Origin: Prevotella sp.
Lineage (GTDB): Bacteria; Bacteroidota; Bacteroidia; Bacteroidales; Bacteroidaceae
NCBI GenBank assembly: GCA_016281815.1
Contig: JAEEJK010000068.1
Location: 1 to 64,000, forward strand
Direction: 5' to 3'
DNA length: 64,000 bases
Below are positions 41,049-50,300 of this stretch, piece after piece. The stretch's first letter is position 1, and every line of letters starts with the position of its first letter. A program made the position numbers and the translations under genes. Under the pieces are notes generated by a model. That model ran no database searches. It saw only the letters and a list, made by a program, of their open reading frames with translations, and had not been told where the DNA came from.

Positions 41049-44000
41049 ATGAAAAAATTTTTTACATTGCTCATGCTTTTTGCCATGTGCTCTCTCGGTG
41101 TCGTGGCACAGGAGTTGTTGCCGCTTGTAGGCAACTGGCGGTTCACCACAGCGGGAACACCATCAACTGACGGAAAGGTGTATTCCGGAGATGTCACCCT
41201 TACGGGACAGTGGGGCGACATGGGTGGTGCAGCCTGGGCCGGAGAGGTGGGAAAAGGTGGTAAGCACACCATCACCATCAAGGTAAGTGCTCCCCTGCCC
41301 GAGGGTTTTCAGTGGAAAGTCAATTATGTGGATGCCACTGATGACAATGCACAGTATGTGCCTTTCGAAGCCGGACAAACCGAGGTGTCGTTTGTCTTCG
41401 ACAAAACCTACACTTTCCTCTCGCTTCAGTGGACCAAGTCGGAGTCGGTCACCATCCATGTAATAGGAGTGGAACGCACGCGTGAGGGTGAGGCTCCCCC
41501 TCTGAAGAGTCCCGAACTGTCGTTCTCATCCGCATCGGTGAGAATTCAACCAGGTGAGATGTTCACTGCGCCTGTGCTCAGCAACCCCCATGCCTTGCCT
41601 GTCACCTATTCCGCCACTGCCAGTCCTGTGGGATTTGTCGCTGTGGATGCCCAGGACGGAACCGTGACCCTTGCTGAGGGAGAGGGTACCGCCAAGGTCA
41701 CTGCCACTTTTGACGGGAACGAGGAGTATGAGGCTGGCTCAGCCTCATATACCATCACTGTGCGCAAAAAGGTGGAGGGTGGCATACCTCTGGTGTATGA
41801 CGTGGAGAACACTGGCGCCGACGTGTCGCCTGTGCTTCCCTCATTCAAGGAGGCACGAAAGATAGACCCGCTGCCCGACCCACTGGAGTGGTCAGATGGC
41901 AGCGGCAGGGTAAGCGATTTCTCCGATTGGGCACAGCGCCGCGGTGAGATTGCCAAGGAAATCCAGCACTATGAGATAGGCACCAAGCCTGTCGTCGACC
42001 CCTCTGCGGTGAAGGCTACGATGGATGGCAACACGCTCAAGGTGGATGTCACGGTGAATGGTCAGACACTGCAACTGAGCGCCACCATCACATATCCCAA
42101 TAACGGAGAGGCACCCTACGCGCTGATGATCGGCACCAGCGGCATCTCATTGCCCTCGGCTGTCTATTCCTCAAGGCCCATCGCCACCATGACATTCTCT
42201 GAAAGCCAGGTCAACAATTACTCGCAGTTTGGAAGTCCGGCTGGACGTGGCAACTATGCCTTCGACAAACTCTATCCTAACCTGAAGGACAACGGTGCCT
42301 ACAGCGAGTGGGCATGGGGATTGAGCCGTTTACTCGACGGACTGCAGCAGTTGGGACCTGACGTGACCAAGATTGACATGAGCCGCATCGGAGTGACAGG
42401 TTGCTCCTATGCCGGAAAGATGGCTCTCTTCTGCGGAGCATTCGACGAACGTGTCGCACTCACCATCGCACAGGAACCAGGCGGTGGCGGCGCTGCCGCA
42501 TGGCGCTACTCACGCTGGTTGAACGCACAGCCCAATGCTGAGTCGGTGGAGGGTCTCGACAATACCGACTACAACTGGTTCAAACAGAGCCTGCGCGATA
42601 CCTACAATGGCAAGAACGTGTCATATTTGCCACACGACCACCACGAACTGGCCGCCATGGTCTGCCCGCGGGCGCTCCTCATGCTGGGCAACCCCGACTT
42701 TGTGTGGCTCGCCGACCCCTCGGCATATGTCTCTATGAACGGCGCCATCAAGGTGTGGGAGCAGTTTGGCATCGAGGACCGTGTGGGGTACTCCATCGTA
42801 CCAGGACACGGCCATTGCTCGCTGCCGCAGTCACAGTATCCGGAGGTAGAGGCTTTCATTGACAAATATCTCCTTGGCAAGGAGGATACCAACACCACCG
42901 TGCGCATCGCTCCTGCCAGTTACAAAAACATCGACCTCGACTGGTGGATGGGATGGTGGGGAAACGGTGCTCCCGGTGAGTTCGGTGCCGACCCCGTTGT
43001 CTATCAGGGTCCCGACCCTGGCACAGAGACGCTGCTGCCGCTGACCAACAACTGGGCAAGCCAAGTGACCGGAACCCCTGCTGAGAATGGGAAAATATAT
43101 GCCGGAACAGTCAACTTTACAGGACAGTGGGGCGAGGTCGGCGGCCGCGACTGGGGCGCTGATGTCACTGAAGGCACCAAGCACGTCATCACCGTGCATA
43201 CTGCACAACCCGCTCCCGACGGCATACAATGGAAGTTGGGATACAAGGATGAGTATGGTGAGCCTATCGGAGAGACCTATCCCGCCATCGAGGTAGAGGG
43301 CAACACCATCAAGATCACACTCACACAGAGTTATTGGTATCTCGCCGTGCAGCGCAAGAGCAACTCTGGCATCGCCCCAATGGAAATTCTCTCTGTGACC
43401 CGCGATGTCTATCTGACGGAGTTCACTCCATCCAGTCAGGACCTCGAGATACTCGTTGACCACGGGGCAGAGATTGAAGGCAAAGAAACAAGTCCCAACG
43501 GACTGCCCGCTACCGTGTCGCTGCCGGGCAATTGGGGTGATGTAAAACTATGGAGAGAGCCTTTCAGCATCAACGATTACCCGCGCTACCGCATCCAACT
43601 CGGACAGGCTCCGGGAGCAGAGGGAAGATTGCAGATGTTTCTGCGAAACAAAGCACAGGCAGATGCCTACGGAGGACACTATTATCCTTTCGCCGCCGAC
43701 CAGACCGTGCTCGAGGGAACTTTCAACCCCTCAGACCTCGAAGATGACCTCACCGTGGTGCAGTTTGCCCTTCAGAACATGACGGGAGGAACCGTGACCA
43801 CCGTTGTCAACGATGTCATCCTCTATACCCCAGACGGTGAGGAGAAGCACACCGAAGGACTGGTGGCCAACGGATGGAACCCTGCCACCATCACAGAGTT
43901 CGGAGCAGGTCCGGTCTATCAGGGAACGGTCAACTTCACCCGGCAGTATGCGTATGTGGGGGCTTACAGCGGAACCGTCGACACAGGCACCTATCACCAC

Positions 44001-44381
44001 TATACCTTCTATACCGACGCACCCATCCCTGAGGGATTCCAGATGGTGACCGTCATCGGTGAGGATGCCCAGACAACACCTGTCACGGCAACGGATAATG
44101 AGTTTTCTTTCGACGTATTCAGTGACTATTCGTTCCTCGCCCTGCAATACATCGGTGAGGCTGCAGGAAACATACACTTCAACAGAATCACCCGTCAGGT
44201 GCTTGAGATCGATCCCACCGTCATCGAGAACATGGATGCCGACACATCGGCTCAGGTGGTGGGCACACAGGTGTTTACCCTCGCCGGACAGCCAGTGGGA
44301 CACCTTGCCAAAGGGGTCAACATCCTCCGCGAGACACTCAGCAACGGAGCCGTGCGTACACGCAAAATAATGGTGAAGTGA
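41049..44381 (+). CDS. Multidomain CE15 glucuronoyl esterase with repeated beta modules
   Basis: 1110 residues. Order: signal peptide; beta module 1 (about 18-140, LLPLVGNWRFTTAGTPSTDG); bacterial Ig-like segment (about 150-235); CE15 domain (about 242-640) with Ser 453 in TGCSYAGK, Glu 476 in AQEPGGGG and His 587 in PGHGHC; module 2 (about 655-790, LLPLTNNWASQVTGTPAENG); a jelly-roll-like stretch (790-935); module 3 (about 940-1050); and a C-terminal tail ending GVNILRETLSNGAVRTRKIM, like cell-surface sorting tails of Bacteroidetes. Modules may bind carbohydrate, an inference. The CE15 part is nearly a copy of 38079-39347. Its TGA overlaps the next ATG. Confidence 0.9.
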   Translation: MKKFFTLLMLFAMCSLGVVAQELLPLVGNWRFTTAGTPSTDGKVYSGDVTLTGQWGDMGGAAWAGEVGKGGKHTITIKVSAPLPEGFQWKVNYVDATDDNAQYVPFEAGQTEVSFVFDKTYTFLSLQWTKSESVTIHVIGVERTREGEAPPLKSPELSFSSASVRIQPGEMFTAPVLSNPHALPVTYSATASPVGFVAVDAQDGTVTLAEGEGTAKVTATFDGNEEYEAGSASYTITVRKKVEGGIPLVYDVENTGADVSPVLPSFKEARKIDPLPDPLEWSDGSGRVSDFSDWAQRRGEIAKEIQHYEIGTKPVVDPSAVKATMDGNTLKVDVTVNGQTLQLSATITYPNNGEAPYALMIGTSGISLPSAVYSSRPIATMTFSESQVNNYSQFGSPAGRGNYAFDKLYPNLKDNGAYSEWAWGLSRLLDGLQQLGPDVTKIDMSRIGVTGCSYAGKMALFCGAFDERVALTIAQEPGGGGAAAWRYSRWLNAQPNAESVEGLDNTDYNWFKQSLRDTYNGKNVSYLPHDHHELAAMVCPRALLMLGNPDFVWLADPSAYVSMNGAIKVWEQFGIEDRVGYSIVPGHGHCSLPQSQYPEVEAFIDKYLLGKEDTNTTVRIAPASYKNIDLDWWMGWWGNGAPGEFGADPVVYQGPDPGTETLLPLTNNWASQVTGTPAENGKIYAGTVNFTGQWGEVGGRDWGADVTEGTKHVITVHTAQPAPDGIQWKLGYKDEYGEPIGETYPAIEVEGNTIKITLTQSYWYLAVQRKSNSGIAPMEILSVTRDVYLTEFTPSSQDLEILVDHGAEIEGKETSPNGLPATVSLPGNWGDVKLWREPFSINDYPRYRIQLGQAPGAEGRLQMFLRNKAQADAYGGHYYPFAADQTVLEGTFNPSDLEDDLTVVQFALQNMTGGTVTTVVNDVILYTPDGEEKHTEGLVANGWNPATITEFGAGPVYQGTVNFTRQYAYVGAYSGTVDTGTYHHYTFYTDAPIPEGFQMVTVIGEDAQTTPVTATDNEFSFDVFSDYSFLALQYIGEAAGNIHFNRITRQVLEIDPTVIENMDADTSAQVVGTQVFTLAGQPVGHLAKGVNILRETLSNGAVRTRKIMVK

Positions 44382-46069
44382 TGAACAAGTATATCTCTTT
44401 TATAGCCGGCATGCTCATGGGTATGCCGGCTATCGCCGACAATGTGACGTTCACCAGTTCCGACCTGCCCATCATCTTGATACAGACGCAGAAGGCCATC
44501 AATGCCGATGCTAAGGTGCCGGGCACCATGAAGGTCATCGATAATGGCGAGGGACAAGTCAACAATGTCGGCGACACGCCCACAGGATACGACGGTTTTG
44601 TGGGTATCAAGTGGAGGGGCAACAGTTCGCTCAGTTTCAATCAGAAGAAATACACCATCGAGATGTGGGATGAGCAGGGTAATGACACCACGGTCGCACT
44701 TCTCGGAATGCCCGAGGAGGCCGACTGGGTGCTGCTCGCACCCTACAATGACGTGTCGATGGTGCGCGATGTCTTCGCGTTCTATATGTGGAACGAGATG
44801 GGCCATTGGGGACCGCGCACGCGGATGTGTGAGGTGGTGGTCAATGGTGAGTACATGGGCGTCTATGCCCTCTGCGAAAGTATCAAGCGTGACAAGAACC
44901 GCGTGAATGTCAATAAACTGAAGCCAGAGGATGTCAGTGGGCGCGATCTCACTGGCGGATACATCGTGCGTATCGATGCCTATGACAACGAAGATGTCAC
45001 TTTCAAGTCGAAGGTAAAGGGCATCCAGACCCAGCAGTGGGGATGGGGCTGGGGCGGAGGTTCTTCGGACGCCACCGTCACATGGACCATCTACTATCCC
45101 AAGAAAGCGGACCTGCAGGAGGCACAAAAGAAGTATATCCAGAGTTTTGTCGACACGGTGGAGTTGGCTATCCAAGCCGACAATTTCGCAGACCCGGAGG
45201 AGGGATATGCCAAATATATCGATGTAGGATCGTTTGTCGACTATTTCATCCACACCGAACTCAGTCTCAATGCTGACGGATTCAAGCGCAGTTCTTATTT
45301 CTATAAGGACAAGGACAAGAAAGATGGGACAAGAGGGAAATTCTTCGCAGGACCCGTATGGGACTTCAACCTGGCTTATGGCAACTGTAACTTCTGCAAT
45401 GCCAACAAGGTGACATCTTGGGTGTATGAGGGATGCGAGACCAACCCCACACCGGTGATGTGGAAACGGTTACTGCAGGACAAGGCATTCTGCAATGCTG
45501 TGAAGTGCCGCTGGATCGAACTCAGGAAGACCGTCCTCAGCGAGGAGTCCATTGATGCCTTCCTCGACAGTTATGCCGCCTTGCTCGACCAGGCGAAGGA
45601 CCGTCAGTTGAAGAAATACAAAGAAGTGCTCAAGTCCGGTGGAGGAAATGGCGGCTGGGGCTGGGGTGGCGGTGCCACCACTTACTTTGCTGCCTATCAG
45701 GTGTCGTCGTATGCCGAGGAGATTGCCACGGTGAAGAAATGGTTCCGCCAGCGTCTCAGTTTCCTTGACAAGAACTTGCCGGGAGAGGCCGAGAGCGATG
45801 GCATGGGACAGAATGTACAGTTTGTCAGACAGACAGAGTTCTATGATGTGGACATGAGGTTGAGAGGTGACTTGATATCGTTGGTCTCACCTCTCCCGTT
45901 GGCACGCGTCGACATCGTGGATGCCATGGGGACTCCGCTGCGGTCGCAACTTATCGGGGGGCATCATCATGCCTCTGTCTCCTTGCGCGGACTGAGCCCT
46001 GGCTACCGCATCCTCGTATGTTACACCACCGACGGGTCGATGGTCTCGCATGGATTTTTGGTGAAATGA
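44381..46069 (+). CDS. CotH-family (spore-coat kinase-like) secreted protein
   Basis: 562 residues with signal peptide (FIAGMLMGMPAIAD). CotH blocks: IKWRGNSSLSFNQKKYTIEM, WVLLAPYNDVSMVRDVFAF, NGEYMGVYALCESIKRDKNR, FVDYFIHTELSLNADGF and FAGPVWDFNLAYGN (metal-binding Asp). CotH proteins are atypical protein kinases in spore formers; in Bacteroidetes they occur with polysaccharide genes and their role there is unclear. Two GWGWGGG stretches interrupt the domain. ATG 44381 overlaps the TGA of the esterase gene (TGATG), so the genes are coupled. A C-terminal ~70-residue tail resembles sorting tails. GTG 44378 is less likely. Confidence 0.88.
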   Translation: MNKYISFIAGMLMGMPAIADNVTFTSSDLPIILIQTQKAINADAKVPGTMKVIDNGEGQVNNVGDTPTGYDGFVGIKWRGNSSLSFNQKKYTIEMWDEQGNDTTVALLGMPEEADWVLLAPYNDVSMVRDVFAFYMWNEMGHWGPRTRMCEVVVNGEYMGVYALCESIKRDKNRVNVNKLKPEDVSGRDLTGGYIVRIDAYDNEDVTFKSKVKGIQTQQWGWGWGGGSSDATVTWTIYYPKKADLQEAQKKYIQSFVDTVELAIQADNFADPEEGYAKYIDVGSFVDYFIHTELSLNADGFKRSSYFYKDKDKKDGTRGKFFAGPVWDFNLAYGNCNFCNANKVTSWVYEGCETNPTPVMWKRLLQDKAFCNAVKCRWIELRKTVLSEESIDAFLDSYAALLDQAKDRQLKKYKEVLKSGGGNGGWGWGGGATTYFAAYQVSSYAEEIATVKKWFRQRLSFLDKNLPGEAESDGMGQNVQFVRQTEFYDVDMRLRGDLISLVSPLPLARVDIVDAMGTPLRSQLIGGHHHASVSLRGLSPGYRILVCYTTDGSMVSHGFLVK

Positions 46070-46101
46070 CAAAGGGGTGTGCCACGGCACACCCCTTTGT
46101 C
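46068..46101. terminator. Perfect-palindrome bidirectional terminator
   Basis: 16-bp stem GACAAAGGGGTGTGCC with its exact complement around a 2-nt loop, between convergent CotH and GH105 genes. Confidence 0.85.
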
Positions 46102-46113
46102 GGACATATCGGT

Positions 46114-47235
46114 TTATTTTTTCAGAAGTTTATAGTATTCTGCGGCACCCAAGAGGAAACAGCCGAGGCCGTAGTCCTCGAAATCAGGCACTTTGGTATA
46201 GGTGACCGGTTGCCCTGCAGAGGGATCCTTGCCCGTGCCTTGCACATAGCCTAAGAATCCATCAGGATGGAGGCAGTCGCGCACCATCGCGTTCCAGGCG
46301 CGGTCGCAGGCTCCCTGGTATTTCTTCGCCTTGAGAATCTTGTGTGTGATGCCCCAACTCATGCCATAGAGGAAGAGGGCCGTGCCAGTGAGTTCCTTTC
46401 CCCCATATGTCACCGGTGACACCAGCGAGGGGTTCCACAGACCGTCCTCACGCTGGCATTTCAGCAATGCCTCACTCATGAGGATGAAATCCTTTTTCAG
46501 CCGCTTGTAGTATTTGTCCTTCGGACCGATGTCACTCATCACCCTGACGAGGGCGGCATACACCCATCCGCTGCCGCGGCTCCAGTAGCAGTTCTGACCG
46601 TCGCTCTCCTTGTAGGGCGGCACATAGTCGGCATCGCGCCACCACAGTCCCTCAGCGGTATTGAACAGTCCGCCGCCGCAGGTGTCTCGGCTCCATGTGT
46701 ACATCTTCATCGCATGGTCGAGGTAGCGCCGCTCGCCCGTAGCCTTGTAGAAATGGCTGTAGACAGGCATGGCCATCTGGATGGCATCGATCCAAGTCCA
46801 GTAGCCCAGTTTTCCGGTAGCCATCTGCAGGTCGAGGTTCTCGCGCACATGGGCGATCATGCGCTCCTCATGCGTCATCATATACCGTTCGAGATAGGTC
46901 TGCGCACAGCACTGGTCATCGGCATCAGTGGTCTTCACACCGTTGCGCGGTGTCCACTCGTGGAAGTTGGCCCAGCGGTCGGTGTAGTCGATATATGCAG
47001 GATTCTTGTCCAGTTCATAAAGTGCCATGAGGCCTTCGTAATACACTGCGCGTGTCCACAGACTGCTCGGGCGGATGCGCTTCACATTCGTCGGCACAGT
47101 GGGGTCGGCATACTTCGTCATGAAATACTTGTTGGCAAGTTGGGCGGCAGCCAGCACGTCGCCGGTGCTCGCTTGCTGGGCGGTGGCACCTGTTGTGATC
47201 AGGGCCATAACCATGAGGAGAATGAATTTTTTCAT
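46114..47235 (-). CDS. GH105 unsaturated glucuronyl/rhamnogalacturonyl hydrolase
   Basis: 373 residues, signal peptide FILLMVMALITTGATAQQ, so periplasmic. The (alpha/alpha)6 barrel of GH88/GH105 is indicated by WANFHEWTPRNGVKTTDADD, YWTWIDAIQMAMPVYSHF (catalytic Asp), GLWWRDADYVPP and YWSRGSGWVYAALVRV. Family members remove unsaturated uronic acid left by polysaccharide lyases on rhamnogalacturonan or ulvan-type oligosaccharides. No polysaccharide lyase gene lies inside the locus in this window. Confidence 0.92.
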   Translation of the reverse strand: MKKFILLMVMALITTGATAQQASTGDVLAAAQLANKYFMTKYADPTVPTNVKRIRPSSLWTRAVYYEGLMALYELDKNPAYIDYTDRWANFHEWTPRNGVKTTDADDQCCAQTYLERYMMTHEERMIAHVRENLDLQMATGKLGYWTWIDAIQMAMPVYSHFYKATGERRYLDHAMKMYTWSRDTCGGGLFNTAEGLWWRDADYVPPYKESDGQNCYWSRGSGWVYAALVRVMSDIGPKDKYYKRLKKDFILMSEALLKCQREDGLWNPSLVSPVTYGGKELTGTALFLYGMSWGITHKILKAKKYQGACDRAWNAMVRDCLHPDGFLGYVQGTGKDPSAGQPVTYTKVPDFEDYGLGCFLLGAAEYYKLLKK

Positions 47236-47330
47236 AGGTACAGCAAGTTTGATGAGGCAAAGTTGGGCATAAAAACAGAATTACACCATGATAAAACATC
47301 CATTTTATTGGTAATTTTGTGTAAAAACGC

Positions 47331-47339
47331 TATTTTTGC
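47331..47339 (+). promoter_or_regulatory. -7 box (TATTTTTGC) of the hybrid two-component gene
   Basis: TATTTTTGC, about 21 bp before the ATG at 47360. Confidence 0.6.
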
Positions 47340-47359
47340 ACACCAACCTATCTGAAAGC

Positions 47360-50300
47360 ATGAAGAAAATACTACTTGCCATGATTCTCTGCCTCATGGT
47401 GGCGGACTCATGGAGCCAGATACCACTCAAGTCGCATACTCTTGACACCGACGACGGACTGCCCAGCAACTACATCATCAATATGGTGCAAGATCCGCAG
47501 GGATATGTGTGGATGGCCACTTCCGACGGACTGTGCCGGTATGACGGATATTCCTTCGACATCCACAAACACGACAGTGAGGGCAACGACTCACTGTTGC
47601 TGAGCAACCGGGTGAGGGAACTCCACCAGAACCCCAACGGACTGCTCTTCGTTCGCCTGCAGGGTGAGCAATACAGTTGTTATGACACCAACCGCAGACG
47701 ATTCGTGCCTTTTATCCCCGATGGGAAGAACCACAAGAACTACTGCGACTGTGCCTTCATGCCCGACAGCACCACCTGGCTATGGTATGACTACAGCGGA
47801 TGTATCGAGGTGACCTACCGCGACGGCATGGTGAGCAGCCGTGAGTATAACAAGGAGAATGGACTGTTGCGCTCCAACAACGTGCGGTTTGTGGAGGCCG
47901 ACAGCCGTGGGCGCGTTTGGGTAGGCACCCAGGAGGGACTATACCTCAAGCGTGACGGACAACTGAGGCTGGTGGATGGAAAGACAGGATATCTCGGGAT
48001 GGCGCAATTGCAGGGAGTCACATATTTCATCACGACAGACCACCGCGTCATGCATGCTGCCGACGACACTACGCTGAAAGAAGACGTGCGTGAGTGGCCC
48101 GGATGGACTGCCGGCAATCACCTGCGTGGACTTGTGCCGCTCAATGACCAACTGCTCGTCATCACCGACCACACCACCTACACCTATGCCACACAGAGCC
48201 GGCAGGTGGGCATCGGCGGCGTGCAGATACCTGGAGGTACGGTTTACCGCGATAACACCGGACGATATTATGTCATGGACCGATCGGTGGTCATCCGTTA
48301 CTTCGACACCCAGAGGGGTGAGACCTACACCTTCCCCGTCCTCGACGGGAGGTTGCTCAGCAAGAGGGGTGTCAATCCGTGCAGTGTGCTCACCGACCGC
48401 GAAGGCAATATCTGGATATCCACGCTCGGCAACGGACTGTTCATCTTCGACCCCAACACACACACGCTCGAGCACCACTCGCCCAGGATGAGCGGGAGGT
48501 CTTCCATACAGTCAGACTATCTCTACGGCATGATGGCCGACCGGTCGGGCAACATCTGGGTATCACAGGAGAACATGGGCATCAGCGTGGTCACTGCCAT
48601 GCCGAAAAGCGTGAGAAGACTCACCGCCACCAACAGCCTCTCGCCCGACTATGCCAACCTCTTCAGGTCGCTGCACCAAACGGCTGACGGGAGGGTGTGG
48701 GCTGGCAACTTCACTGGTGGTTCGTTCATGCTCGGAAACGGGATGCTGCAGCCCGCCCAACTGGGCATCAACGACGACCTTCTGTCCATCTGCATCGACA
48801 GCAGGGGCCACCGATGGGTGGGGACGCGCAGCAGCGGAGTCTATGTGGATGGGCGCCAATATGCCAATATCTCGGGCGACTCCACTTCGCTTGCCCGAGG
48901 CAAGGTGTTCGATATCCTTTGCGACAGGAAAGACCGTGTGTGGGTGGGGGTGAATACGGGAGCATTGTGTCTCGCCCTCCCGCAGACTGACGGGTCCTAC
49001 CGCTTCCGGCGCTTCATCGAAAACCAACCGCTCATGTGCAACATCACCGCGCTCATCCAGACCAAGACTGGGCATATCTTTGCGGGATGCGGCAACGGCA
49101 TCATCGTCTTCGACCCTGAGAAACTCATCAAAGACCCTAAGGCTTTCCATTACTACACGGCAGCCAACAGCAGTTTGGGATATTTCGAGATACGCGACCT
49201 TTTTGAGGACAAGGAGGGGGTGGTGTGGCTCGCTTCGGCCGGTGGAGGACTATACCGTGTGGGCAATCCCTCCGAGGTCGATCACCTCACCTTTGAGTGC
49301 TTCACCACCGACCAGGGACTGGCGGACAACACGGTGAACAGCATCGTGGCCGACAAGAAGGGACAACTGTGGATAGGCACACATTACGGTCTGTCGAGAC
49401 TCAACACCCAGTCGATGCGTTTCACAACATATTACCTCTCCGCCGACAAACTGGGTGATGTGTACAGCGAGAATGCGTCGTGCATGCTGGCGGACGGAAC
49501 CCTTGTGCTCGGCACCAACAATGGTGTGGTGTGCTTCAACCCCGATGAGGTACAGCCCCATCGGGTGGGCGACAGCCATCTCGCCATCACCAGCCTGCTG
49601 GTCAACGGCACTCCTTATCGGGAGGGGAACCCTGAGGAGAGGCTCCGGCTGTCCCACCGGCAGAACTCGCTCACCTTCCGCTTTTCCGACCTTGATTTCG
49701 GCTATCCTCACAACACGGAGTATGTCTATTGGCTGGAGGGGGCCGACAGGGGGTGGAGCCAACCGACACGGCAGAATGAGGCGGTGTACAAGGACCTGCA
49801 ACCAGGCTCATACATCTTCCATGTACGCCGGTCGGATGACCAGAAGGAGGTGACGATGAGGGTGGTTATCCGGCAGCCGTGGTGGAACACCTGGTGGGCT
49901 TGGCTCATCTACCTGCTCCTCTTCGGCGTGCTGGCATGGTATGTCATCCGCCTGCTGCTCATCACCTATTCCATGCGCAACCGCATCAGGATGGACAAGG
50001 AGATATCCGACTTCAAGCACCGGTTCTTCATGGACGTGAGCCATGAGTTCCGCACTCCCCTCACACTCATACAGGGGTCGATGGAGCGCATCAGGAAGGC
50101 GGGCGACCTGCCGGCTGCCATCCGGCAGCCTATTGCCAACATGGGGCGCAGCACCGACCGCCTCAAGCGGTTGGTCAACCAACTGCTGGAGTTTGACAAG
50201 CAGCAGCACGGCAAACTATCACTGCGCTTGCAGCAGACTGATGTAGTGAAGTTGCTGAGGGACATCACGATGGGATTCAATGACATGGCGTACAACAAGG

